Assembly (NCBI RefSeq): GCF_004136315.1
Contig: NZ_CP029562.1
Span: forward strand, 1,984,001 to 2,048,000
Direction of reading: 5' to 3'
Length of the DNA stretch: 64,000 nucleotides
DNA from: Mesorhizobium sp. Pch-S
GTDB taxonomy: Bacteria; Pseudomonadota; Alphaproteobacteria; Rhizobiales; Rhizobiaceae
Numbering within the stretch: position 1 is the stretch's first letter; each line of letters begins with the position of its first letter. The notes beneath the pieces were generated by a model that had not been told where the DNA came from, did no database searches, and worked only from the letters and a program-made list of their open reading frames with translations. Positions 43,076 through 52,263 of the stretch are shown here, piece by piece. The position numbers were made by a program, and so were the translations under genes.

Positions 43076-43669
43076 ATGGCAGCATCACACCAGGAGAACC
43101 TGGCCACCTTCCTCGACGATCTCGCGGCCGCGATCGCACCGAAAGCGACCAGCGACACGCCGCTGGCGCTTGGCTGGCAACGTGTGGAGGCAAGCATCCC
43201 GCGCGGCGAGCTTGCAACCGGCACGACGGAACCGGCACGACGACCGGCCTGCATTCACCTCGAAGCGAGCTATCGCAACCTGGAAAATGCCGGACTGCGC
43301 AAGCTGGCGGCCTCCTTCCAGGCAATCGAGCCTCTTCTGGCCTGGAGCAGCCGGGCCGAGCGGCGCATCTCCGACACGCTCGCCGAAAACTACGCCGAGG
43401 CGACGATCGTCGGTGACGGCGGCGCGATATCCAGCACAAGGGTCGAGATCGGCGCCTCCATCCTGAGCCCGAACACCGACTATCCAAACCACCGCCATCC
43501 GCCGGAGGAAGTCTATATCGCCTTGTCCAGGGGGCACTGGCGGCAGGATGACGATCCATGGGTGGAGCCCGGCATCGGCGGCCTCATCCACAATCCCGCC
43601 AACATCGTCCACGCCATGCGCTCGGGCAACCAGCCGCTGTTTGCGATCTGGTGCCTGCCTCTGCCTTAG
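43076..43669 (+). CDS. DMSP-lyase-family cupin (DddQ/DddL-like)
   Basis: 197 aa from the ATG at 43076 (CGGAG upstream). The C-terminal cupin has YPNHRHPPEEVYIALSRGHW, that is H-x-H-x3-E-x-Y, and a later GGLIHNPANIVHAMRSGNQP with the third His; this is the metal and catalytic Tyr pattern of DddQ-type dimethylsulfoniopropionate lyases, whose length it also matches. These enzymes cleave DMSP to dimethyl sulfide and acrylate. A different substrate is quite possible in a soil bacterium. Its stop codon overlaps that of the convergent chrA gene. Confidence 0.8.
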   Translation: MAASHQENLATFLDDLAAAIAPKATSDTPLALGWQRVEASIPRGELATGTTEPARRPACIHLEASYRNLENAGLRKLAASFQAIEPLLAWSSRAERRISDTLAENYAEATIVGDGGAISSTRVEIGASILSPNTDYPNHRHPPEEVYIALSRGHWRQDDDPWVEPGIGGLIHNPANIVHAMRSGNQPLFAIWCLPLP

Positions 43670-44901
43670 CCGGCAAATAGAATTTGCATCGCTGCTCCTG
43701 CCGCGGCCAGCAGGATCACCACCACCCAGGGCGGTGTCCTGGCGAAGACCAGCAGCAGGAAGCCGCCAAGGCCGAACACGACGTCGAGCGGTTCGACGAT
43801 GGCGCTGGTCAGCACAGGATCGTAGAAGGCGGCGGCAAGGATGCCGACAACGGCTGCGTTGGTGCCACGCATCGCCGCCTGCGCCCTGGGCAGGGCACGC
43901 AGCTGATCCCAGAACGGCAGCGCGCCGTAGACCAGCAGAAGGCCGGGCAGGAAGATCGCGATCAGCGCTAGTGATGCGCCAAGCAGGCCGTTGGGCACGA
44001 TGCCGGAAACGGCACCGAGATAGGCGGCGAAGGTGAACAGCGGGCCGGGCACGGCCTGCGCCGCGCCGTAGCCGGCGAGGAAACCCTGCAGCGGCACCCA
44101 GCCGGGTGCGGCGACTGCGTTCTCCAGCAGCGGCAACACGACGTGGCCGCCGCCGAACACCAGCGCACCCGAGCGGTAGAAGGCGTCGAAGAAGGCCAGC
44201 ACATGGTTGCCGGTCCAGCCGAAAAGCGCCGGCGGCGCGACGAGCAGGAGCGCAAACAGCCCAAGTGCCACGATGCCGGCCCGGCGACTGACCGGGAAAG
44301 CCGGATGCGTCGACGCCTGACTGCCCTCGCCCCGGCAGAGAAAAAGCCCGGCAATAGCGCCAGCGGCTATGGCGCCGACCTGACCCAGCCAGCCGCCGAC
44401 AAGGCTGACAAGGATGAGCGCGCCAAGCGCAATGGCAATGCGCTGTCGGTCAGGTGTCAAGGTACGCGCCATGCCCCATAGCGCCTGCGCGACGACCGCC
44501 ACCGCCACCAGCTTCAGCCCGTGCAGGATGCCCTGGCCGATCGAGTTGTCGAGCGCCGCTGCCCCGTAAGCAAAGGCGACCAGCAGCACTGCCGAAGGCA
44601 GAGTGAAGCCGGCCCAGGCCGCAAGCCCGCCGGCGAGCCCGCCGCCGCGCAACACGCCGAGCGAAAAGCCGACCTGGCTGGAGGCGGGACCGGGCAGGAA
44701 CTGGCACAAGGCGACGAGATCGGCATAACCGGCCTCGTCGATCCATTTCCGGCGCACCACGAAGGCGTCGCGGAAATAGCCGAGATGCGCGATCGGCCCG
44801 CCGAATGAGGTCAGGCCAAGGTGCAGGAAGGCGCGGAACACCTCGGCGATGCGCGATCCCGACGCCTCATCACTTTCCCCCGCCACCACGCACCCCGTCA
44901 T
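43666..44901 (-). CDS. chrA: chromate efflux transporter
   Basis: 411 aa with two homologous CHR domains, about ten transmembrane segments. Motifs FGGPIAHLGYFRDAFV and LCQFLPGPASSQVGFSLGVL in the first half and VFGGGHVVLPLLENAV and YGAAQAVPGPLFTFAAYLG in the second are characteristic. It exports chromate by proton coupling. No chrB regulator is nearby. Confidence 0.95.
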   Translation of the reverse strand: MTGCVVAGESDEASGSRIAEVFRAFLHLGLTSFGGPIAHLGYFRDAFVVRRKWIDEAGYADLVALCQFLPGPASSQVGFSLGVLRGGGLAGGLAAWAGFTLPSAVLLVAFAYGAAALDNSIGQGILHGLKLVAVAVVAQALWGMARTLTPDRQRIAIALGALILVSLVGGWLGQVGAIAAGAIAGLFLCRGEGSQASTHPAFPVSRRAGIVALGLFALLLVAPPALFGWTGNHVLAFFDAFYRSGALVFGGGHVVLPLLENAVAAPGWVPLQGFLAGYGAAQAVPGPLFTFAAYLGAVSGIVPNGLLGASLALIAIFLPGLLLVYGALPFWDQLRALPRAQAAMRGTNAAVVGILAAAFYDPVLTSAIVEPLDVVFGLGGFLLLVFARTPPWVVVILLAAAGAAMQILFAG

Positions 44902-44968
44902 TGCCGCCCGACTGCGGCGGCGATCCTAGCGGCTTGCCGTGGAGGAGCAAGGGCGAGACAGTGCCAAG

Positions 44969-44991
44969 CCTTCTCCCTCAAGGGGAGAAGG
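44969..44991. repeat. CCTTCTCC REP-type palindrome
   Basis: CCTTCTCC-CTCAA-GGGGAGAAGG in the 110-base gap between chrA and the RidA gene. Same family as 38987-39009. Confidence 0.65.
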
Positions 44992-45011
44992 AAACGCCGC
45001 CCTAGACGCCG

Positions 45012-45494
45012 CTACTCCAGAACCACCACCGCCTCGACCTCGAACAGCATCGGGTCGATGGCGAGCTTCGGAACCGGAACCAGGGTCTGTGCCGGCAATC
45101 TCTCGCCGAACACCTCCTTGACGTTCTGGGTGAGCACGCCGAGCTTGGACATGTCGTGATCGACAACGAAGACCGTGAGCTTGGCGACCTGGTCGGGCCG
45201 GGCGCCGATGCCGTCGAGGGCCGCCTTCAGATTGGCATAAGCCTGCCTGACCTGGACGGCGAAGTCCGGAGACAGGGCTCCTGTGCTGTCCTGGCCGCCC
45301 TGTCCGGAGATATAGGCCACGCGGGCTCCTGCAGGTGTGATGACCGCCGTGCTGTAGCCGTTCGGCGACGGGTCGTAGAGGGTTTTCGGATTGACGATGG
45401 TCAGTTTGGGATCATTCGCCGTCGCCGCAGTGGAAACTGCCGTGGTCATGATGAAAAGGCCTCCGATAAGCAAATGGTTGATAGCGCGTGACAT
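45012..45494 (-). CDS. exported RidA-family protein
   Basis: 160 aa from the ATG at 45494. It has a clear signal peptide (NHLLIGGLFIMTTAVSTAAT, cleavage near ATA-ND), unusual for RidA proteins, most of which are cytosolic. The core follows: VAYISGQGGQDSTGAL, VRQAYANLKAALDGIGARPD, VVDHDMSKLGVLTQNVKEVF, and the final QTLVPVPKLAIDPMLFEVEA with the family's Glu. It is divergent from a TetR gene with two operators between them. Confidence 0.87.
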   Translation of the reverse strand: MSRAINHLLIGGLFIMTTAVSTAATANDPKLTIVNPKTLYDPSPNGYSTAVITPAGARVAYISGQGGQDSTGALSPDFAVQVRQAYANLKAALDGIGARPDQVAKLTVFVVDHDMSKLGVLTQNVKEVFGERLPAQTLVPVPKLAIDPMLFEVEAVVVLE

Positions 45495-45564
45495 GATCTG
45501 GTTCCGCGGATTGTGAGCGACGGACGTTCGCGGGCAGCGTGATCGATGCTGGCCGACAATCGAC

Positions 45565-45603
45565 TCGTACAATATACGATTCATCCTATGGTACAATGTA
45601 CGA
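45565..45603. promoter_or_regulatory. two TetR-type operators
   Basis: TCGTACAATATACGA (45565-45579) is an inverted repeat, and TGGTACAATGTACGA (45589-45603) is a near copy 24 bases away. Both lie in the gap between the exported RidA gene and the TetR gene, where they could control both directions. Confidence 0.65.
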
Positions 45604-45679
45604 GTCAAGTGACCGGCATCGACAATGCTGACGCCGCCTGCCAAAATCACGGCCAGACCGGCGAGGAAAACAACAACAC

Positions 45680-46375
45680 ATGGCAGCCAGACGCAGCGGC
45701 GCCCAGAACAAGCGGCCGCAACGGAAAAAAACGGAATCGGCACCACGCGGCGAACCGTCGCTTTCGCTGGAGCGCATCGTCGCGACGGCGATCGAATTGC
45801 TGGACACCGGGGGCACCGCCGGATTGACGATGCGCGGACTGGCCGATCGCCTCGGCTCGGGCGTGATGAGCCTGTACTGGCACGTCGACAACAAGGAAAA
45901 GGTCTTCGACCTGGCACTCGACGCCGTGCTCGCATATCGCGACCCAGCGCAGCATGTCGAAGCCCATGACTGGCGCAGGGACATCGTGCATCTGCTCGAA
46001 GACTGGCGCGCCAGCATGCTGCGCCACCCCTGGGCTGCGCCGCTGCTGCCGAGCCGTGCGCTCGGCCCGAACATCCTTGGCCGCCTGGAACTGATAAGCC
46101 GGACATTGTCGAAAGCCGGCGTCGCCGATGCCGATCTCAACGTCGCGATATGGTCGCTATGGAACTACGTGATGGGTGCCACCATCACCCGGGCGAGCTT
46201 CGACCGCTCGGAAGACGACATGGCGGCCGCGCAGCGGCGCCTGACCGATCTTGGCGCGCCGACAATCGAACGCTCGCGCCTGCTGCTGGACAATGACTGG
46301 GACGGGGTGTTCAGGAACGGCCTCGACTTCCTGCTCGATGGCTTCGTCCCGAGAGGCGCCGTCGCGACGCGATAG
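45680..46375 (+). CDS. TetR-family transcriptional regulator
   Basis: 231 aa. HTH at residues about 30-75 (LERIVATAIELLDTGGTAGL, MRGLADRLGSGVMSLYWHVD), then a TetR C-terminal domain (WRRDIVHLLEDWRASMLRHP, WSLWNYVMGATITRASFD). Basic, Arg/Lys-rich N-terminal extension of about 25 residues. Likely autorepressor and repressor of the divergent RidA gene through 45565-45603. Confidence 0.92.
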   Translation: MAARRSGAQNKRPQRKKTESAPRGEPSLSLERIVATAIELLDTGGTAGLTMRGLADRLGSGVMSLYWHVDNKEKVFDLALDAVLAYRDPAQHVEAHDWRRDIVHLLEDWRASMLRHPWAAPLLPSRALGPNILGRLELISRTLSKAGVADADLNVAIWSLWNYVMGATITRASFDRSEDDMAAAQRRLTDLGAPTIERSRLLLDNDWDGVFRNGLDFLLDGFVPRGAVATR

Positions 46376-46384
46376 GCCAAGCCA

Positions 46385-46669
46385 TCACATCCTGTTTGCG
46401 GCGGCTCCCAGAACACCCAGCAGCGAGATCAGGCCGGCAACATAGTTCAGCCGCGACGTGGTGAATGTCGCGACCGCCGCACGGCCGCGCAACAGGCGGG
46501 TTCCATAGAAAAGGACAGCTTGAAGGACCAGGAAGAAGACGATCGGGCCGAAAAACATCGAGCCAACCGCACCGCCCCAATTGCCATCCGATGTCATCAT
46601 CGCCGCGGCCTTCAAGTTCAGAACCACGGCCAGGACGACAACAACGCACAAGGACAGGAACTGCGGCAT
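46385..46669 (-). CDS. small membrane protein of unknown function
   Basis: 94 aa from the ATG at 46669. Three hydrophobic segments: MPQFLSLCVVVVLAVVLNLK, GSMFFGPIVFFLVLQAVLFY and NYVAGLISLLGVLGAAA. No family recognised. It is convergent with the TetR gene and downstream of the MATE gene on the same strand. Confidence 0.6.
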   Translation of the reverse strand: MPQFLSLCVVVVLAVVLNLKAAAMMTSDGNWGGAVGSMFFGPIVFFLVLQAVLFYGTRLLRGRAAVATFTTSRLNYVAGLISLLGVLGAAANRM

Positions 46670-46763
46670 CGGATGCAACCTCTCTGCGGGCGGACGAACC
46701 TTGTCATATCCGTACCATGTCCCGCCACAGCGGCAACGCGATAAGCGCTGCGGAAGACACGCC

Positions 46764-48232
46764 TCAGTTCTCCCCTTGCGGCGCCAGGCCGGCACGTCCA
46801 CGCGGCACGCCGAGGCCGGTGTCCGGCGGCTCGCCGGCGGCCGGGCGCTCCTCCTCGATCATGTGCATGGTCCGCCATCTGCCGAAGCGGTAATAGGCAG
46901 CGGCAAGCGCCAGCGAAGCGATCGAACCCGCGGGGAAACTCCACCACAAGGCTTCCTGCCCGAGCGTGTCACGCAGCGTATAGGCAAAGCCCGTGCGGAT
47001 GAAAAGCACCGAGATGACGAGGATGATCAGCGGCGGCATCACCGCGCCGGTGGCGCGGCGGTGGCGAACAGCACGATGGTGACACCGAACAGGATGAACG
47101 ACCACGAGGCGACGTTGTTGATGTGCTGGGCAATGTCGACCGCGGCGCCGTCGGCAGCCAGGAACAGGCCGAGCAGGGAGCGGTCGAAGACGTAGAGCAG
47201 CAACACCAGCGTGCCGGTGAGCAGAAGGTTGAAGCCGACGCCCGCGGCGGCGATACGTCCGATGCGATCCCAGCGGCGGGCGCCGACATTCTGCGCCGCC
47301 ATCGACGACACGGCGGCGCCGATCGCCAGCGCCGGCATCTGGACATAGGTCCAGAGCTGCGCGGCAATGCCGTACGCGGCAGCGACCTGCGAGCCGTAGC
47401 CATTGACCATGCCCATCAGCACCAGCGCCGCCATCGAGATGACGATCATCTGCAGGCCCATCGGGATGCCCTTGGTGACGACGATGCGCAGCAGCCTCGG
47501 GTCAGGCTTCAGCAAGGCGAGATCGGCCCCGGCCAGCCGCAACGGATGCTTGCGCCGGTAGAGCAGGATCAGGATCGCGGCCACGCTCACCGTCTGGCCG
47601 ATCAGCGTCGCGAGCGCGGAGCCGGCAATGCCGAAACCTGGAATCGGGCCGAAACCGATGATGAACAGCGGATTGAGCACGATATCGAGCAGCACGGCGA
47701 ATGCCATGAAATAGAACGGCGTGCGGGAATCGCCGGCACCGCGCAGGATCGTCATGACGAAGGAAAGCAGGTTGGTCGCCGGTACGGCCGCAAAGATGAT
47801 GACCAGATAGGCGCGTGCCAGCGGCATCACATCGGCGGGCGTGCCGAGCAGCCCGAGGATCTGGTCCACCCACAGCCAGCCACCGAGCGCAAAGACCAGC
47901 GAGACCAGGAAGAAGAACGTTGCGCTGGTGCCGACGATGCGCCGCGCCTCCACCATGTCGCGGGCGCCGACCGACTGCGCCACCAGGATGGTGGCCGCCA
48001 TGCCGATGCCGAACATGGTGCCAAGCAGGAGGAACAGCACCAGATTGGCGTTGGAGGTCGCTGCCAGCGCTGTTTCGCCAAGGAAGCGGCCAACCCAGAC
48101 CGAGTTGATCGAGCCGTTGAGCGACTGCAGCACATTGGAGCCGAGCACCGGCAGCGCGAACATCAGCAGCGTCGAGGCGATCGGGCCACTGGTGAGGTCG
48201 CGCGGGCGGCGAGGTGCTGTCTTGTCGTCCAT
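46764..48232 (-). pseudogene. MATE-family efflux transporter, frameshifted near the C-terminus
   Basis: The first 390 or so residues from Met at 48232 are a normal MATE protein (SGPIASTLLMFALPVLGSNV, SINSVWVGRFLGETALAATS, MGMVNGYGSQVAAAYGIAAQ, SSMAAQNVGARRWDRIGRI). The frame then ends as FGVTIVLFATAAPPAR at 47039. The missing end continues in another frame: RATGAVMPPLIILVISVLFI, RTGFAYTLRDTLGQEALWWS and the rest to 46764. One base is missing at about 47055-47065, in a GC-only tract (GGCGCGGCGGTGGC), so either the gene is broken by a recent deletion or the sequence has an error. The family lacks programmed frameshifting. Confidence 0.8.
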
Positions 48233-48555
48233 GGTCGGTCGTTCCTGATTCCGCCGTAGCGGGGACTGTAGCGAAAATACCGTTGCTATAGAAACGGCAG
48301 GCCTATGCACCAGCTTCCGGGCATCGTCAATATCACCCGGGTAAAATTAATAACGCATGGCACCACCGATTCAGGTGAACGGATCCCCCATCCGGGCGAC
48401 TCATGTCGGGCCAGAGCCCGGGTCCTCGCTGCTCAAGAAGTCGGTCGGCCATTCATTGAATTTGATTAAAATCCAGCCTCGTCCGGCATCCCATTCTTAA
48501 AGACGGCGGGCTACATAGAAGATGAGCAGGGGGTGCATTCGGTCAAACACAGCTA

Positions 48556-50457
48556 ATGCAGCAAATACAAATACTTGGCTCCGGTCAGAAAACGGGAACC
48601 ATGGCACGGTTCCTGTTCTGGATCGCCTTGCTGGGCCTCGCCAGCTACCTGTCGAATTCGCTGTTCCGCATCGAGGGCATGGTTGCGCTGCAACTCACCT
48701 ATGCCCTGCTGCTGGCGATCCTGCTTCTGACGCCGCGCCGGCAGTGGCCAGCCTACCTGATCACGGCGTTTCCGATGCTGCTGGCCGTCCGGGCGCTGGC
48801 GATCGGCTCGGCCGCGGAACTGACCAGCCCGTTTGCGCTGGTCAGCACCACGACGTCGATCCTCGCCGCCACGGCGGGCGCGGCCATCCTGGCGCGCGAC
48901 CGCGACTGGGTAGAGGGCCGTTCCGACCAGCTCAAGGCATGGACAACGGCCGGTTTCGTCACGGTGGTGGCACTGCCGCTGTTCTGCGCCACCATATTTG
49001 CCGCCGTGCGCATTCCACCGGCGGGATACAGCTCGGCGGAATACTGGTTCAACGTCTATTCCAACGTCGCGCTGGCCTATCTGGTGCTGACGCCGCCAGT
49101 GCTGCGCGCACGCCCGAAGCAATGGCGCGATCTCTACCGCAGCGGCAAACTGCCGGAAGCAATTGCCCTGATCGCCGGGTTCGGCGTGTTCGCCGCACTG
49201 ATCTTCACGCAGGAATCGGTGCTGCCACTGTTCCTGATCCTGCCGCCGCTGATCATCATCCTGTTCCGTGTCGGTTTCATCGGGCTCTCCGTCGCCATGG
49301 CGCTGCTGGTGCCGATCGCGGTGTTGCTGACCGGGGCGGGACAAGGCCCGTTCTACGCCATCGACAACATGCATGTGGCGGCAGGCAGCCAGGGCGCAGC
49401 CGATGTCCATCATGCACTGCTGCTTTGCCGCGTGTTCCTGGTGCTCACCTTCATCGTCGTCGTCATGATCGCGGCGCTGCTGCACGAGCGCGAACAGCTG
49501 CAGCGCATGGCAAAGGCCGACCGCGACATCTATGAAATGGTCGCCCGCCAATCCGGCGACATGGCCTTCGTCTGTGATCTCGAGGGACGCATCGTCTTCA
49601 TCTCGCCGGTCGCTGCACGGGTGCTGGGTTTTGCCGAAGGCGCACTCGACGATTTCGACTGGCGCGACCACATACATCCGGAAGATCTCGGCACCATAGA
49701 CGCCGCGCTGCAACGGGTGCGCGACGGCGAAGAGGATGTCGACTATCTGTTCCGGGCTTTCGATGCCGGCGGAAATGAGCTGTGGTTCGAAAACCGCGCA
49801 CGCCTGTCGAGCGCCACCGCCAAGGACGGACCGCGCTACGTCGTCGGCTCGACGCGTGACGTGACGGCCCGCGTGCTGCGCGAGCAGCAACTGGAAAAGA
49901 TGGCAACCGTCGACGTTCTGACCGGATTGCCCAACCGCCGCCAGCTCAACGAGCAAAGCCGACTGAAGTGGCGTCTGGCCGCGCGGCACAGCGACTTTCT
50001 CACGCTCCATGTCATCGATATCGATTTCTTCAAGGCCTACAACGACGTCTATGGCCATGCGAAGGGCGACAAGTGCCTGCGCGAGGTCGGGGCCGCCATC
50101 CGCAAGGTGTTGAAGCGGCCGGACGACTTCTGCGCACGCTATGGCGGCGAGGAGTTTGTGGTGCTGTTGCCGGGAACCGATGCCGGCGGAGCGTTGAAGG
50201 TCGGCGAGGATATCTGCGCGTCGGTGCGCGACCTCAATATCCGCCATGACGCCAGCGAATATGGCATCGTGTCGGTGAGCGTGGGTTGCGCGACGGTCCG
50301 TCCCGCCTTTGCCGACGACGACGGCTCGCTGTTCGAGGCCGCCGACGCGGCCCTCTACCAGGCCAAGCGCCAGGGCCGGAACCGGGTGGTGGCCAGCAAT
50401 CTGCGCAGTCTCATCATCGAGGCGAACCTCGTCGAGCTGAACAAGCGGCGCGTCTGA
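48556..50457 (+). CDS. MASE1-type membrane sensor with PAS and GGDEF domains
   Basis: 633 aa; a second possible start is Met16 at 48601. Residues about 15-310 hold eight or so transmembrane segments in a MASE1-like array (NSLFRIEGMVALQLTYALLL, VPIAVLLTGAGQGPF). A PAS domain follows (residues about 325-440: DMAFVCDLEGRIVFISPVAA, DFDWRDHIHPEDLG). The GGDEF domain is active in appearance: VLTGLPNRRQLNEQ, DIDFFKAYNDVYGHAKGDK, YGGEEFVVLLPG. It should make cyclic di-GMP. The 323-base gap 48233-48555 upstream holds an ACCCGGGT palindrome and no gene. Confidence 0.92.
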   Translation: MQQIQILGSGQKTGTMARFLFWIALLGLASYLSNSLFRIEGMVALQLTYALLLAILLLTPRRQWPAYLITAFPMLLAVRALAIGSAAELTSPFALVSTTTSILAATAGAAILARDRDWVEGRSDQLKAWTTAGFVTVVALPLFCATIFAAVRIPPAGYSSAEYWFNVYSNVALAYLVLTPPVLRARPKQWRDLYRSGKLPEAIALIAGFGVFAALIFTQESVLPLFLILPPLIIILFRVGFIGLSVAMALLVPIAVLLTGAGQGPFYAIDNMHVAAGSQGAADVHHALLLCRVFLVLTFIVVVMIAALLHEREQLQRMAKADRDIYEMVARQSGDMAFVCDLEGRIVFISPVAARVLGFAEGALDDFDWRDHIHPEDLGTIDAALQRVRDGEEDVDYLFRAFDAGGNELWFENRARLSSATAKDGPRYVVGSTRDVTARVLREQQLEKMATVDVLTGLPNRRQLNEQSRLKWRLAARHSDFLTLHVIDIDFFKAYNDVYGHAKGDKCLREVGAAIRKVLKRPDDFCARYGGEEFVVLLPGTDAGGALKVGEDICASVRDLNIRHDASEYGIVSVSVGCATVRPAFADDDGSLFEAADAALYQAKRQGRNRVVASNLRSLIIEANLVELNKRRV

Positions 50458-50468
50458 GAGGCCGCAGC

Positions 50469-51272
50469 CTACCTGACCCTGTCGAGGAACCGCCGCACCT
50501 CCCGGTTGAACTGAACCGGACGCTGCAGCGGTGCGAAATGGCCGACGCCGGCGAGAACGACAAGTTCGGCGCCGGGAATGCTGAGCGCCAGGTAGTCGGC
50601 ATGGTCCTGCCGGATGAATTCGTCATGCTCGCCGATGACGACGGCAACCGGCACCCTGATGCCCCTGAGCTGGCTGGTGGTGTAGTTCGGCTCGGTCGCC
50701 ATCATGCGTCCGACATCGGCCACGAATGTCGCGAAATCGTCGGGCGTTGCCGACAGCGCAGCATAGTCCTTGCCATGGCGGCTGAAACAGCGATCGATCA
50801 GCGGCGTCGGCTTGAAGTCGAGCGTGCCGCCGGGATCCATGTTGCAGGCGAAGAAAAACACTCCTGCAACCCGCTTCGGATTTTTGTCGGCGAGGATCAA
50901 TGCCGTGCAGGCGCCGTCGCTCCAGCCGACAAGCGCCGCTTTCTCCAGGCCGAGGTGATCCATCACGGCCAGCACGTCGCCCGCCATCCGTTCGTAGCTG
51001 AATGGCCCGGCGTCGCGCGTGCTGCGACCATGGCCACGACTGTCGATGACCACCACCGTTCTGCCGGCCTGGACGAAGGCCGGAACCTGATGTCCCCAGT
51101 TGCCGGCATTGCCCAGCCCGCCATGCAGCAGGATGACGGCCGGACCGGAACCATAGACGGCATGCCAGATGCGCGCGCCGTCGTTTTCCACGAACCCTTC
51201 CGTTGTCGATGCTGGAAGCGGTGCCGCACCATGCGCATCGAAATTCAGCAATTCGTCGTCGGTGAAATGCAT
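50469..51272 (-). CDS. alpha/beta-fold hydrolase
   Basis: 267 aa from Met at 51272, chosen for AAGGAG upstream. Oxyanion region VILLHGGLGNAGNWGHQ, nucleophile elbow GWSDG (Ser), a late GEHDEFI (Asp) and VGHFAPLQRP (His). Typical esterase/epoxide-hydrolase-like single-domain protein. Substrate unknown. It is divergent from the ArsR-type gene. Confidence 0.9.
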   Translation of the reverse strand: MHFTDDELLNFDAHGAAPLPASTTEGFVENDGARIWHAVYGSGPAVILLHGGLGNAGNWGHQVPAFVQAGRTVVVIDSRGHGRSTRDAGPFSYERMAGDVLAVMDHLGLEKAALVGWSDGACTALILADKNPKRVAGVFFFACNMDPGGTLDFKPTPLIDRCFSRHGKDYAALSATPDDFATFVADVGRMMATEPNYTTSQLRGIRVPVAVVIGEHDEFIRQDHADYLALSIPGAELVVLAGVGHFAPLQRPVQFNREVRRFLDRVR

Positions 51273-51383
51273 CGGCCTCTCCTTCGTCATTCAACGTAAA
51301 GACGATCGGGCGCGGCGTTTCTCGACATGCCGGAACAAAAAATCGTCGCTGCGATCGTTCAGGACAAGCCGGCACGACAAAGA

Positions 51384-51434
51384 GCAGGTATTTGCCTGCA
51401 TGATATTGACATGCAGGTATTCGCCTGCATATAT
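51384..51434 (+). promoter_or_regulatory. ArsR-operon promoter with two embedded operators
   Basis: GCAGGTATTTGCCTGCATGA (from 51384) and GCAGGTATTCGCCTGCATAT (from 51413) are near-identical inverted repeats 29 bases apart. The second lies exactly in the spacer of a promoter TTGACA (51406-51411), 17 bases, ATATAT (51429-51434). A bound repressor would block RNA polymerase. The predicted transcript starts after the ATG at 51436, which supports the gene start at 51457. Confidence 0.75.
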
Positions 51435-51456
51435 CATGACACATCGAGTGAGACTG

Positions 51457-51771
51457 ATGGACGCTGACAAGGTTTTCAAGGCGCTGGGTGACCCGACACG
51501 CAGGAGACTGCTCGACCTTCTTTACGAGAAGAACGGGCAGACGCTCGGCCAGCTTTGCGAGAACCTCGACATGGCCCGACAGTCGGCCACGCAGCACCTC
51601 GGCATCCTCGAAGAGGCCAACCTGGTCAGCACGATCAAGCGTGGCCGGGAGAAGCTGCATTTCATCAACCCCGTGCCGCTGCATGAAGTCTACGAGCGGT
51701 GGGTGCGCAAATTCGAACGTCAGCGGCTCGAGCTGCTGCACGACCTGAAACAGGAACTCGAGGGAGAGTGA
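51457..51771 (+). CDS. ArsR-family regulator (SRPBCC-linked type)
   Basis: 104 aa. Winged HTH throughout: DADKVFKALGDPTRRRLLDL, QTLGQLCENLDMARQSATQH, LGILEEANLVSTIKRGREKL. There is no Cys metal site, as in the SdpR/SRPBCC-linked group. It is followed after 2 bases by an SRPBCC gene; the pair is a common arrangement. Autoregulation through the two upstream operators is likely. Confidence 0.92.
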   Translation: MDADKVFKALGDPTRRRLLDLLYEKNGQTLGQLCENLDMARQSATQHLGILEEANLVSTIKRGREKLHFINPVPLHEVYERWVRKFERQRLELLHDLKQELEGE

Positions 51772-51773
51772 CC

Positions 51774-52238
51774 ATGGCCAGAGAGACGACCAGTTTTGTC
51801 TATGTGACATACATTCTCTCGACACCGGAAAAGGTGTTCGAGGCCATCGCCAGACCCGAGATCACGCGGCGCTACTGGGGCCACGAGAATGTCTCCGACT
51901 GGAAGCCCGGATCGTCGTGGGAACATGTTCGCGCCGGCGGCGAGCGTACCGTCAAGGTCGTCGGCAAGGTCGTCGAGGCCACGCCACCGACCCGCCTCGT
52001 CATCACCTGGGCGGCTCCCGGCCAGGCTGCCGATCCGGCAAGCCATAGCCGGGTGACCTTCGCCATCGAGGACTGTGAGAACATGGTTCGGCTCACCGTC
52101 ACCCATGATGAACTCGAAGCCGGAAGCGATATGGCGAAGACCATGACGAAGGGCTGGCCAGCCGTTCTTTCCAGCCTGAAATCCTTCCTCGAAACCGGCC
52201 GCGGCCTCGACATCTTCGGCAAGCCGAAAGCGGCCTGA
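51774..52238 (+). CDS. SRPBCC/AHSA1-family protein
   Basis: 154 aa; GGGAGAG precedes the ATG. AHSA1-like blocks: FVYVTYILSTPEKVFEAIAR, RRYWGHENVSDWKPGSSWEH, VVEATPPTRLVITW, GWPAVLSSLKSFLETGRGL. The fold binds a hydrophobic ligand in a deep pocket. Function unknown; co-transcribed with the ArsR-type regulator. Confidence 0.9.
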   Translation: MARETTSFVYVTYILSTPEKVFEAIARPEITRRYWGHENVSDWKPGSSWEHVRAGGERTVKVVGKVVEATPPTRLVITWAAPGQAADPASHSRVTFAIEDCENMVRLTVTHDELEAGSDMAKTMTKGWPAVLSSLKSFLETGRGLDIFGKPKAA

Positions 52239-52263
52239 CCTTTCATCCAACGAGAGATTCCCG

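Noticed and set aside
43085..43612. 175-aa minus-strand frame opposite the DMSP-lyase-family gene
   Set aside because: Shadow of the plus-strand cupin gene, which has a full metal-binding motif.
47039..47105. Programmed frameshift in the MATE gene
   Set aside because: No slippery heptamer or downstream pseudoknot-like structure at the joint, and the family is not known to use frameshifting.
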